From assembly GCA_963920575.1 (NCBI GenBank), contig OY986970.1, forward strand, positions 883,001 through 947,000: a stretch of 64,000 nucleotides of DNA, in the 5' to 3' direction. Of the stretch, positions 1 through 12,988 are shown one piece after another. The position numbers and the translations under genes are program-made. The notes under the pieces were generated by a model. It saw nothing but the letters and a program-made list of their open reading frames with translations, ran no database searches and was not told the DNA's origin. Positions within the stretch are counted from its first letter, which is position 1. Each line of letters begins with the position of its first letter. This DNA comes from Narthecium ossifragum (taxonomy: Eukaryota; Streptophyta; Magnoliopsida; Dioscoreales; Nartheciaceae).

Positions 1-259
1 CGTGGCGTTGAATGTGGGCAGCCGAGAGGAGTCTAGAGAAGACTGGGTTTCCAGAAAGATCCGGGCCCATCCTCTCCTTTGGTAAGCCCCAGTCCGATGC
101 GTGCGTTGATTCTGATGACATCTTAGTCGTTGATTTTGGAGTGTGTCGATCCTGTCCGTTGATAAATTGTTGATAATCGTAGTCTTTTTTTCTATGATGA
201 TGACATGGGATTTTATACTCGCCAAATAATGGTCGAATTAAATTAGTATTAGGCTCTGG

Positions 260-645
260 ACGGGCCTAGTTCACGGGCTGGGCCGTAAGCGATGATGAGC
301 TGGGCTGGTCCGGTCCTGAGGCCCATCTCCATTCCTAGTGCCCAAAATGCCCCTTAAATGGCGGGAAAATCTCTTCATTCCTTCAATTCCAAGCTTTCTA
401 GGGCTCAGACGAAGGAAACCCTTCGCACCGATCACCGCTCTCCATCTGGCACTCTTTCTCTCCTCGAAAACTCTCCGTTTAAGGGCACACTCTACCTCGT
501 AAGAGTCCTCCATCTCCTCTCTCTTTCAAGCTTTCTAGGGCTCAGGCGAGGAAACCCTTCGCCCACCAAGAAAGCTCAGTCGAGGAAACCTTTCCCGCCA
601 TTTGTCGTAGTCTCTTCGAAAACCCTAATTCTTGCGATCTTGCAG
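260..645 (+). promoter_or_regulatory. RTEL1 promoter and 5' leader with E2F-type, telo-box and site II motifs
   Basis: The segment before the helicase start contains two E2F-type sites, GGCGGGAAA at 360-368 and TTTCCCGCC at 591-599, and a telo-box AAACCCTAA at 620-628. It also has GGGCC/GGCCC (site II-like) motifs near 280 and 318. E2F plus telo-box plus site II is a known promoter signature of plant S-phase and proliferation genes, which suits a replication and telomere helicase. A block reading AAGCTTTCTAGGGCTCAG is repeated at about 391 and 528, each followed by GAAACCC. An upstream ATG at 358 is in frame with the true start. The AG directly before the ATG at 646 resembles a splice acceptor, so a leader intron (donor GTAAGA near 500) is possible. 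The start of transcription cannot be read from sequence. Confidence 0.6.
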
Positions 646-3600
646 ATGCCGACCTATACGATTAGGGGGATCGACGTCGATTTCCCCTTCGAAGCCTACG
701 ATTGCCAGATCGTTTACATGGAGAAGGTCATCCAGTCCTTGCAGGAGGTTCGACTCCTCCTATTTTCTTGTCCACGATCGAGTCTCATCCTTTTCCATAA
801 ACTAGCCGATTGTTATCTAAGCCGATTGTTGTTGCTGATTCATAAACCTAAAGAACCTTCTAAAGATTCGTTCTTGAGAGCTTTCTTATTGGATTTACAT
901 TATCTGTTTGACAGGGATGTAATGCTTTATTGGAGAGTCCCACTGGAACGGGAAAGACCATGTGCTTGCTATGCGCTACATTGGCATGGAGGAAAACGTT
1001 GGGTAATTTCTCAACTGGCGTGTTTGACGATAAAAGTTGGTCTTCTGGAAGTCAGTCATCTGGAAGTCAACCGTCAGAACATCCGAGATCAAATCTTCCG
1101 GTCATTGTCTATGCTTCGCGGACACACAGCCAGTTGAAGCAAGTTATCAGAGAGCTGAAAAAAAGCAATTACAGGTTTAGTCCTCTATCCCAGGTTCCAT
1201 CCCTCTCTTATTAAGAAACATCACAGACCATCGCAGAGAGAACATTTGCCATCCATGTATGATAGCTTTTGGCGAATTTGACATTCGGGTTTGTGACAAC
1301 TATGGTATGTGACCTGTCATATGAAACATTGCTGGTGTCATAAAATTTCCACCATGCTACATCTTGCAGGCCGAAAATGGCGGTATTAGGTTCTCGGGAG
1401 CAAATGTGCATCCATGATGAAGTTCGTTTACTTCAAGGTAGAGCACAAAATAATGCTTGCCATTACCTCTGCAAGAAACATTCTTGCCGGCATCACTCTC
1501 GAGTTTCTGGTAAGCTTATTTACGTCTGTCTCCTCACATTGTGACTTATATGATTCTTTTATTTTTCATCCATCAATGACCACAATGTCTTTTGTGGGTT
1601 GAAAATTATGCTTGTTGTTCTTTCTTGCTTTCCATCTCACGGAGTCATGCCACAAAAATATAGGACACCCTCAAATGTGTCATTTACAGATCTAGGTTTT
1701 ATTGTAGTTGTTTACTTGGATGAATCATTGTTGATATGATGTAGAACAGGGTTTCTTTCAGTAAAAAAAACCATATGGTGACCAGAGAGGTTGTTCCCTC
1801 TAATCTCTTTCTTTACTTGTGTGGCTACAATCAACTAATCATGACCATTATTGCAGCAATTACGTCCTCCAGTAAAAAAGCCATTCTGCTTAGTGCTTTC
1901 AATGACTAGCATGGGAGTTAGATTTGCATTAGTTCTGCTTAGTGCTTTCAATTACTAGCTTGGGAGTTAGCTTTGCAGTTTCTTATGTAAATCAAAGTTC
2001 AGAACCAGGTGTTCAATTTTGTCGGTAGAGAGTGTGATCTTGCATACAAAAATGTGTATTCACCTTAGGGAAACTTTTTCTGGTTCATCACATTAGAAAG
2101 TCGTATAGTTATCATAATCTGTTATTTCTTTGGTTTTCTAGCTATCAGTTCTCACTTGTAAGATGCTGCTACCTTTCTTCTGAACCTTGGGAGATATTTA
2201 AGAAAATACACAGTATGGGTTTTCTTTATAAGCCACTAAGCAGATGTAATTGTTTTTGTAGCATACATGAAGACACAGCATGAACTTGGAAATGAGCCCT
2301 TTGACATCGAGGACTTGGTTAATATTGGAAGAACCAAGGGGCCGTAGGTTTAGCATGCAACTCTATTAGTTTCTTTCTTTTTCTTCGAGTTGCAGCTACC
2401 TTCTGAGATCCACTTGATTTGCCGGGGTTTTCTTTCTACTTGTCAGCACTAATGGAAGATTGATCTCTTGTAGATGTCCATATTATCTGTCACGTGAACT
2501 CCACAAGGTTGTTGATGTTTTGTTTGCGCCCTACAACTATCTTATCGATCCTGGAAACCGGCGATCTCTTATGGGCATTCAGTGGAGCAACTCAGTTCTC
2601 ATCTTTGATGAAGCTCACAACCTGGTAATGGAGTGCGAAGTTAGATGCTTTTATAGGTTCATATGTCATTTGCCTTTGAAAATTTGCTTTTTAGTGCCCT
2701 GGTTGGAGGAAATGATATCTTTCGCAATCCATATAACTAACCTTTTCAAGTTAGCTTTTTCTTTTTTTAGCTCTTCAGAGTTTATGGAGTTTATCATATT
2801 AATGTTTGGTATTCTCCCTGCTCTTGTATTGTTTTAGAAGTCAGATTTGTCTTTGACAGAACTGTTTCTGTTCTAGTTTTGTAAGTTGAAACTTTATCAT
2901 GACCTGATGCAGGAAAGCATATGTGCAGATGCTGCTTCCTTTGACTTGCCTTCCGGCTATCTTTCTGCTTGCATTTTTGAAGCGAAACAATGCATTGACC
3001 TTTGCGTAGAAAGAAGGGCAATTGAAAAGTCCGATGATAAACATCTTGATCCAAATAATTATGCTATACTTAATGGTAATTTCATATGCATATGGTGTTT
3101 CATGATTGTATAATCTTTCCCCCATAGGGGTGATGTTCTCTGTTTAATAGTGACATTCTTGCAGCCCTTCTTATGAAACTTCAGAAACAGGTTGCTGAAG
3201 TTGCTATTCAATCCAAAGATATGGGGTTTACTCGTCCTGGTCATTACATATATGACTTCCTTTCAGAGCTGAACATCACATACGAGACAGCAAATATGCT
3301 CATCAATACCATTGACAATGCTGCTCTGTTGCTCGAGGAGGGTAATGCATCTACTTTCCTTTATTCCAGCATAATCAAGTGTGATTATTAATGATACCTC
3401 AAACGTTGTTCTTGTTATATCTACTTTTTAAATTCCTTTTCTTTTTGTCCTTCTTTAATTGTATGAAAAATTGTCATGGTTAGGGGTAAATGTTTTTTTC
3501 GCCGCACATGTGAATGTCAGGAAATATGGCTGGTGGCATCAAACAAAGACCAAAGGGCATTGTGTGCAGATTAGAGAACATAAGGGATATACTTCAGATC

Positions 3601-6600
3601 ATCTTCCAAGATGGTCATAAAAGTCATGCAAAAGATTACCGTGTATGTTTTAATTCATATAAGAGACTTTCTTTTCTTTGCATATTTCATTTTGGTCTTA
3701 CAATTTAGTAAAATTTGTTTTATCCCAGTCACCATCAGATTCACTAATTTCAAAATCTTGTCATTAAAGTTTCATGTGCAGGAGTCCCGGCCAAGCATTT
3801 CTGATTCCTCGACAGGTACTAAAGTAACATCTTCTTAATGTTTTACATGCGAATTCAGTTTTCTCTCTATCAAAATTGCTTCTTGCTTAAGCTTCAGTGT
3901 CATTGTTCTGATTTTCCCAATTTTTTGTTCTTGTATTAGGTTCCTTAACATGTTCTTCATTATCTTATTTGTCCTGAAAATAATGTTATTCACGAATTTC
4001 CTATTCTGGACTAAAAATTTTTGTATGCGAGCAAATGTATGTGGTGTTTTAGTACTTGTATGTCTTACGCTTCTCCTCTCGTGTTCTGCTGTGTCCTTGT
4101 TAGAATTTCATTCCATTATAATGCTTGAAAGTTGAGCATGGATTGTGGCATACCTTATTTTCTTGTTGTGTGTAGGCAAGGTATCTAGAACACTTAGCTG
4201 GTGGTGTTTCAACCCAGGTCTTGCCATGAAAGAATTCACAAAATTGGGCGTTCGCTCTATCATATTGACATCTGGCACTTTATCACCTCTGGACTCATTT
4301 GCGTTGGAGCTTAACCTGTATGCTCACTCTTCCTCCTTTTCCCATCTGCCTTGTTGTTTCTAATTTGTGATTTTTCCCACTTATTGATCACTCTGCTATG
4401 CTCTCCAGACATTTCCCAGTCAGGTTGGAGAACCCTCATGTTGTATCTGCCAATCAGGTCTGGGTAGGTGTTGTCCCTAGTGGACCATCTGGCTACCTTT
4501 TCAACTCATCATACAAGACCCGTGATTCTCTAGAATATAAGCAAGAGCTTGGCAATGCTATTGGTAGGTAAAAGCAAAAGAAGGAATGCCTAATTTGAAT
4601 GAGTTATGCTAAATCTTGTGCCCAAAGTTATGATTTGCTCTTGCCTCCCTGCAGTGAATTTTGCTCGCATTATACCTGATGGATTGCTTGTGTTCTTTCC
4701 CTCTTATTATCTTATGGACCAGTGCATCGAATGCTGGAAGAGAATGGTAATGGAATAAGTACATGTGGGAAAAAAAAATCCTCTGATAGTGAGTTCTGAA
4801 CACGTAAATTTTTTGTGCTGTATAGGGTCATGCAAGCTCAACAGATTTGAGCACAATCTGGGAAAGAATATGCAGAAATAAGCAACCTGTTATAGAACCC
4901 AAACAGTCAGCACTTTTCCCTCATGCAATTGAGGTACTGATCTCTTTTTCTTCCTCTTTATTGTTGGCTAATTGGTCCTTATAATGCTTTTGTTAGAAGT
5001 TCAATCTCTCTTCATACTGCATTCTAATATCGAAAAGCTCTCTTATCCTTCAGGACTTTGAGGTAAAATTGCGTGACCGCTCCAATTCCGGGGCAATCTT
5101 CTTTGCGGTTTGTCGTGGCAAAGTCAGTCCTCTTTTCAAAATAATCAAAATTTCTTTTACTCAATTATGTTGCAACAGTCTTGTTGACTTTGCACATGAT
5201 TTCATGTGATCCTTTTAGATGCTTATCTCTGAATTTCTCATGAAGAAGTTTTAGCCTAGCATAGAAGTTTGCTTGCAGAGGTCCAGAAGAGCTACATGGA
5301 TTAATGGGATCCTAAATTTTGCCAAGGTCTGCAAAAGGGGCACGAATTAGTAATGTGTGTTATTTATTTGCTTATAAATGTAAGGCATGAAAGTGATTGA
5401 ATAGTCACTATGCAAAGAAATACTGTTTACTTTTTTGCCAAACAACAGGATATTTACATGCATGACATCAGCTGATTATATATGGCAAATTTGTACAAAT
5501 CTTCAACCCAATCTTCTTCATGATGTGGATATTTGCTATATTTCATGGACCGAAAGATCTTAGGGAAGAGTTCCCTATTGAATTATTCCAATTGTGAGAC
5601 TGTTGTTACTCTTAGTGTTTTCACAGATTGACTGCTTTTGGTCCAGGTCACCATATTTATCTGAAATGAATATAGTTCTTCTGCCTTTGTTTTGTTTTTT
5701 TGTTGATTTTTAAGGGGCTGACGATGCCTTATTGCACATTTCATGATTTGTCAGTTTTGCTTATTTATTCTAGTAGCATGAATTCGTATTCTATTTAACT
5801 CATTGGTTCAGCCTTCAGGTAAGCGAGGGTCTGGATTTTGCCGACCAAGCTGGGAGAGCTGTTGTAATAACTGGGATGCCATTTTCTATGCTGACAGATC
5901 CAAAGGTTTATTTCTTCTGCCTCCCTATGATTGTATTATTGGTTGAAATGCAAACAAAGTTGGAAGCAATTTTAAGTTTTGGGGCAAAACAATGTAAAAT
6001 GTGGTTCACTAGTTTTAAGAGGTGTGCTAAACACATGATGAGGATTATGTCCACCTCCAATAAATGTAATATACTGAACAAGGATTACTGTGCCAGTGGC
6101 ACGTGTCATGTTGATGTCTGCTGTGCATGGTATGTGGACTTTGTGCTGGCAGCATATAAACCTCTTCTAAGCTAATACATATCTCGTCACATGGTTTGTG
6201 CTGATGCAGGCACAATCTGTATCTGTCCGTCTAGTATGTGTCGAACGCACAGCAATCACTGATATGGAATTCTGCTTTAGGTGTATGTAAATTTCACCTT
6301 TTCATTTTTTGCAAATTCAAGGCCTTAACCTGACATCACTTGAAATCTGTCCAATATGTCATGGACACCTCATTACTCATAGGTTGTATTTTTTTTCCTC
6401 ATGTTGTTGATAATTAAGGTCAGTTTAAGCATTTGGGATTGAACTTTGGCTCTTTTTTGCATGATGCTACTGTTGTGACTCTGAGCTCATTTTGTTGTAG
6501 GTCCGTCTCAAACGTGAGTATTTGGATCAGCAGGCTCTGTCCCAGAAGAAAGACTCTAAGGTAATGGAAACATGATACTTAGGTTGGAATAATTTTGTGG

Positions 6601-9600
6601 GTTCACATAACTTGTCACTCCAGAGTATGGCCACTTTAAGAACTTAGCAGCATCCAATATAAGACTGTTGCATCAATTTCTCATTGATTTCCCTTTATCT
6701 TCAGATCCTTATTAGAGCAAGCAATTCTAGTCATATACAATATTATTTCTTGAAACATATCTTTCTTTTTTGTGTTGGATATTCTTTTAACTGTTCTTGG
6801 CCTTGCAGCTTCTGACAGGGGAGGATTGGTATGTTCAGCAAGCAGCTAGGGCTGTGAACCAGGCTGTTGGACGCGTTATCAGACATAAGCAGGATTATGG
6901 AGCGATAATTTTCTGTGATGAAAGGTGCAGCTTGAGTATTTTTACTCATAGTGTTTTGTGCTGCAAATTATAGCAAACTGAGAGTAAATTTATGGAGTGC
7001 TATACCTTGGAATTTTCATATACAGATAATGAAGTTACATCTTGTCTCAAAAATGGTGTTCAATCACATCATATTCCAGAATCCAGAATCATTTTTTCTT
7101 AGCTTGTTAAATGATTATGCAAAGATTTCTGTTATGCTTTTAGGATACTGATAAAGGAATTGGCCAAACTATAGTCAAACTATTTTCCTCCAGATCAGAA
7201 AAGAGTTACCTTCTAAAAATTTCTGAAGAAAAGATCTTTCCCCTCACGTGCTAGGTATGGTCTAAGGGTCACTCCAATGGGTATCGAACTCCACCGTTGT
7301 TAGATTATTTTCATTGGTAAAATAATTTTTGCTTGGTTTTCAAGATTCAAATCAATGAGTCACGGGATTATAATTCAAATAATAGGACCTAGAATTCAAA
7401 GCATAAGCTTTATGCTTTAGACAGCCTTGTGAGATAAATCGATAATCCTGAGGGTTAATAACTGGGATTCGTTAATTGGATATCAGAATTTCATTATAAA
7501 ACTTCTCATATGCAATATGTCTATTTAGTGTACTGCTTATTAGGGCTATGCGAATCCTTGATTGTACAAAAGAGCGTATTTGGAAATTAGCTTTCAAAAT
7601 GCTTCTGTGATCCTGTTGCATTGTCTGACAGAAACCAAAATTTGAAAATAACTTAATTTGCTGTGTACACTTTAACTTAATAAGGAAACAGCAAAATTAT
7701 GTCTGAACTACTTTAAAAACTTTTCCATCTCATTTGCAAAAGTCAGCACATTTGAAAGTAAGGTCTAGTCAGAACAGCAGAAACAACACATGATAAAATT
7801 TACTATGTTTTGGAATCGAATCTCTTTCTATTTATTATGTGTACAATTGAGCAAGCTGATGATGTGATTTTCCATTCTGTTGTTTATTTTTTTATCTTCA
7901 TGCTGTGTATACCCACTATCCTATATGTCATCTAAATGCTATGTAGTTCAGCATCAGATGCTGTCTTCTCATCTGCATGATGTGGTAACTTGCCCTTTCT
8001 TCTTTATTTTATGTAGGTTTGCCCAGCAAAATCGTCAATGTCAAATGTCATTTTGGCTTCGACCTTATGTCAAGGTCTGTCTGCACCTTAAATTTGCATT
8101 TCTAAGGTGAAAAAGCTCTTGGCTAATTTTGTGTTTTTCTTGCAGTGCTACCCAAGCTTTGGGGATGTAGTTTTTACGCTAAGAAGATTTTTCAGAGACA
8201 AAGGTAGTTATAAGCCAGTAAAACCAAAGGCAGCAGAAAGCTTAAGCAGTTGTAAGTGCATGAAGTCTTTTTTGGTCCTATTTAGCATGCTTATTTTGAG
8301 TGCTTAATATTTGTAGCTGGCTTTTTCCCTCTTCTATCTTACTTTTTTTTTTATCTCAAAAAGGATTTTATCTCAAAAGGGATTTTATCTTGATTGATGG
8401 TATATAACATTACTCTATAATTAGCGTTTTTAGCTTAGAGCAATCTAGTGTAGATTATATGTTAACCTGCTTTCAAGTTGACGGAATCTAAGTAAAATTC
8501 TGATCAAGAAGAAGAAAATCGTGCAGCTTAAATTAGGGGTGAGCATTTGGTTTAAACCGATCCAAAAAACTGAGAACCGAGTTTTTTCAGTCCAAAGTAA
8601 AATTTAAAAAAAAAAACGAAGCAAGTTAATGCATAAAACCGAAGCGAATTAATTCAGTCCAATATTTTAAAAACTGAACCGAACCGAACCGAATTCATGT
8701 CAAAACCGAATGGAACGGAATTATATGTTTAGTTATTTAGTCTAAAACATAAAATATGATTATTTAACTAAAAAATTCAGTTTTTCGGTTTTAACCGAAA
8801 TTTAGAATTGATAACCAAATCGAACCGAAAACTGAAAATTTTAAAATTAAAAATCTGAACTGAACTGAAAGAACTGAAAAACGAATTAAACCAACCGAAA
8901 TTGTTTCATTTGGTTCAGTTTTGGTTTGTTTGTGCTTTCCTCTAGCAGTATTCATATGCGTGATAGTTTCCTGCTTTTTTTGGTTTCATTGGCTTTTTAA
9001 AAATTTAATGGAGATCTTTGTCCATTAATGTACCCTGATTGAAGGGCGAGAAAGGTAGTTATGGAGGTTAGTGATCTAGTGGAAAGTGTTGTCATCCATT
9101 ATAAGGACGAGGTTTCATGGACAGTCTCCCGATCTTGAGCTCATTCAGAATAGCAGCTTTCCCTCTCCAACCATGTCAAAATCATTTCATATCAGTTTTT
9201 CTACAATAAAATAATGCTATACTAATCTCTTGTTCAAGATGTCTAAGCTCACACTGTCACACATGATTTGATTCTGGTAGGAATGTTTGTGAGTACATTA
9301 AGTGCTGAAGTTAGCAAGCTCTATGAATACAAATCTGGGACTATCTACTATATTGGATGAATTGTACTTGGAAGTTGATGTCAATTTGTTTTTATCGGAA
9401 TATAAGTTCCTATGATGTCAGATATAAAAAGGAGATATAACAAGAACCATAAACAGTGTGTTGCACAAAAGTATGAGGAATGGTAATAAGCAATAGCAAA
9501 ACAAATATCTTCTTGAAGTTTTGTCATCACTGAGCCCGACAACATTCCAGTTCAATGCCTTGTGGTAAAGGCCATTGGGCACCCATTTTGGTGACCTTCC

Positions 9601-12600
9601 GTTACTTGGGTAGGAAAACCACTACCTTTCTCTAGATCTGGCGTCATGGATTGGCAGTTTTCATGCAAAAACGAAGCCATTTTGCACCCTAAAAGTTGTA
9701 GACGCTAAAGCTGCACTATTTTAAGATGTTTAGTTGGTAAGTGGATTTACAAAGTTCATCATAAGTTACTTGAACCATGCACACTCATCTAGTTGATGAT
9801 TTACTGGTAATTGCTATAGTTGTAAGGGGTATGAAATTTTGAATCATATCATTCTTTTGTTCATCTATGGCTGATGTGCATATTAATAAGCCTGCTTTGG
9901 CAGCAGCTAATGATTTTCTGAAAAGTTTTCCGAATCTACGGATGTTCCTTTGACCATCAGATTGGGTGCAATTTTCAGTTATTAACTTATTTTATCTTAT
10001 TTTTTATACTCTGTAAGGCTTTAAGTTAGCTCAGCTTTTTGTGTGTAATCTCAGTGGCAGTGAGCGAGCTTTCAGGGAAGAATCTACTTCCTACATCAGA
10101 TATATCAAATCCTGGTCAAGGTAAGTTGCATTCCTGTTTAATATATAGCCTTTACAATTCTGTCTTTAAACAGATTACTAGAGCTAGCAGCTTTAGAAGA
10201 ACTGAAGCCTAAAATGGATTTGCATACTGAAGTTTACACCACAATGGTGAAATTTAATATAACAAAGTAGACCATTCATCTGCTGTTTGCATTGACCTAT
10301 TTCGATTGGGTTAGTATCCTTCATTATGCCGCTGTTAAGATTTGTGATGTGGAACGATATTGCTAGCAACTTGTTATGAGCTTTTCTGGTTGTGGAATTA
10401 GGAGGCGTGCGTAATTTCTTAAGAGCATTATTTCTTAGAAAAGTCTTCACATCATAGATGCTTTCAACACATTGTCCCGAGGAGCTTTATATTATTTTTT
10501 ACCTGCTTCCCTTACCTTTGTTGCATCAAACAAAGTTACCATTGCAACTACATTTGAGTTAATTGATTTTCTTCATGAGCACTTGTACTTAGATCCTTGC
10601 CCACTTAGCAGGGAATTCTGAAGCTTCTCAGGACAAATTACTCTCAGCAGATACTCTCGCAACTGTGGTATGATTCTGACATTTCCTCTAGATCAGTTTC
10701 CTATGTTCACTATTATATGCAACTAGTCAAAAAAAATTTCTTCTCGAGTCACTTCTATTCCAGACTTACAAATTCTGGGCTTTGTTCCAAATAGTCATTA
10801 TCAGGCGTACTTGCGGCGACAAGAGGCAACTTGCATGAGCAGATGGGGAAATTTGTCCCTGCTAATCGCTCATGTCTGTCCTACTCTGTGCAGTCAGAGG
10901 ATCAGCTTTGCTTTCAGGACAAACTCAAAGCTAATGAAGTCACCACAGAAAGTTCTTGGAGTTGGGATAATGGTGTGGTTGATTTGACGAACGATGAATC
11001 TTCTAGTGAAGAGCAAAGAACCAGGGATGTTATGCGATCTTGCTCATTGAAAAAGACCAAAGTATTGGTAACAAATAATGGTGTTGCCATGATCGAAAGC
11101 AATGATTCTTCAGAAAAGATGCAGAATAATAGCCTGAAAAATTTGCGGCAATTACCTTCTGCTATTTGTTTGGAGACACCCCAGAAACAGCAAATAAAGC
11201 ATCCATCCTGTGGGCCTCTGCAATGTCAAAATCAGGATGTTGATAGAAAAAGACAACATGCTCAAGTTGGTCCTGTTACAACATCAGGTTGTTATACATC
11301 GACCAAGAAAACTGCTCTTGGTTCAAATTCAGAAAAGAATGAGATTTCAGGCATTTCTTCACCTGATGGGAAAGAATCGAAGGGCTCTGCCTTTTTGACA
11401 CAGGTGAATTTTTTCTTTGGAATTACTTCTTTGATATTTGAGTTCTTTTTGGGCATACTTTTTAGAAGTTCCTAATTTGTCATTTCTGCAGAATGAATAG
11501 TTTTTAATTTTTAATCTCCCAGCTTTTTCAGCATTAGATTCTATGCTCTGATACTTCATCAGAAGGAAAAATGTTGCCTCTATAAGCAATGATGATTATG
11601 CTTGGTTCTGTTCTTTGCTCAATTTGGCATCGCAGGCAGTTTGATGTGGCTGAAGTATCATGGTACCTTAAGTGAACAGTGCTGTTAGTTTTAAATCTTA
11701 GAACCTCGCCACTGAATCATAATTTTTTTACAATTAAAAATGTTTTTCACTCTTCTTTTTACTCGATTACCAAAGAATGAAACTAATAGAATAGGCATCA
11801 ATAAATAATATAATCAGGAAAATTCGTGGTCAGATATTCAGTGAAACTCAAAGGTGGTCAAATGGTGTTTTAGAGGCTAACTTTGGTTTTGGAATTAAAT
11901 TCAAGAATAATTTCTTTAGATTTGATTAGTGAAATTTTTGTTCTTATGTCATCTTGAACCGCGTTGTTCATTTCTTTTAACTGTCATTTGTGGTACTTGT
12001 GGACTCTTGGCTGCTCGTGCTTCTTGTACTTTCTCCTTTAATATTGAGTTAATGACTAATCTTAGGTGAATGTTTTTATTTGTTTCAGTACAGTATCATA
12101 CTATCATGTGGCATCCATCTTTTGTTGATGAACTTATTTTTGGCCTGATATATTTATAGGTTCAAGAAAAATTGTCCGCTGAGGAATATAGAGAGTTTGT
12201 GGGTCTCATGAAGGCCTTGAAATCTAAGACCATGAAGGTTATACCTGTACTGGATTCAATTTCAAAGTTATTTTCTGCTCCAGGAAGACGATCTCTTCTT
12301 GAAAGGTATATTTTGTTGTTACAGTTATCATTTGCACATCAATTTCGTCTATGTTCTGATGTCAAGTCAGTTGCCTTTGGGATGGGGTAGTTGCAAACTG
12401 GCATCATGATATTTGAATATTTTTAGTTGATGGTAGCTGTGCTACTGCTGAACAGTTGATGGTTTTGATTGTTCTTGACCCCCTGCTCGGTGCCTGTGCC
12501 CTTGGTTCATCTGCCATTGTTTGCTAACCTGAACCTTAAAGCGTAATCATGCCATGGACGGTGATGGCTGTAAGCAGTCCTCGAAGTACTCTATGGGATA

Positions 12601-12988
12601 GATGTTAATGCTTTAGTTTTGCTTGTATGATTGACATTTACTTGTCATACATAGAAGCTTTTCAAATTTCTACTTTATTTTAATTGCTGTTCATTAGTTA
12701 TCTCCCACCTCTATTTCCTGGTATTTCTGACTTTTGTGGTCATTGACCAAGGTTCTTCAGATGTAATAATTTTTCTTCTAGTTCTTGGTTTTTCTATATT
12801 CTCTGTTTTAGCTACTTTGGTTCTAGAATCAGTTTCTTGCATCGCATAAGCACCCTCACATGAGAATAGGCATTTTGACCAGGTTCAAGGAGTTTGTCCC
12901 TGCCAAGTTTCGCCCTATGTATGAGCAGCTTCTGAGAGGTCATGATGCAGCAGATAGCAGTTGGTCGCAAGGAGCTGTTGCGTTGTAA
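646..12988 (+). CDS. RTEL1: RTEL1-type iron-sulphur DNA helicase (regulator of telomere elongation helicase 1), 24 coding exons
   Basis: This is an ATP-dependent 5'-3' DNA helicase of the XPD/FANCJ family, which unwinds D-loops and telomeric structures in the nucleus. My exons are 646-747, 915-1174, 1370-1509, 2262-2343, 2474-2624, 2913-3075, 3165-3341, 3521-3642, 3770-3815, 4176-4317, 4409-4563, 4655-4746, 4826-4933, 5054-5122, 5819-5905, 6501-6560, 6809-6924, 8017-8074, 8146-8251, 10055-10120, 10612-10667, 10795-11403, 12160-12305 and 12883-12988. They total 3219 bp, 1072 aa, with phase kept at every junction. Visible motifs are Walker A SPTGTGKT (42-49), FeS cysteines C134, C151, C160 and C196, the DEAH box (240-243), motif [10 protein letters not shown] (670-677) and a harmonin-N-like C-terminal domain (about 990-1060). 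The acceptors of exons 9 (3770) and 22 (10795) were chosen for frame and family fit. An in-frame ATG at 358 would add 96 residues without family similarity, so I start at [18 protein letters not shown]. Confidence 0.93.
8535..8945. mobile_element. AACCGAACCGAA-rich MITE-like insertion in an RTEL1 intron
   Basis: The 1.8-kb intron between coding exons 19 and 20 contains a block that opens with TTAGGGGTGAGCATTTGG and is filled with short AACCGAAC/GGTTCGGTT words on both strands. Non-autonomous hAT-like elements starting TAGGGGTGAGCA are common in plants. The matching right end (TGCTCACCCCTA) is not visible, so this is a decayed or truncated copy. The remainder of this intron (8252-8534 and 8946-10054) and the 1-kb intron at 6925-8016 hold nothing else I can identify. 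Confidence 0.5.
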
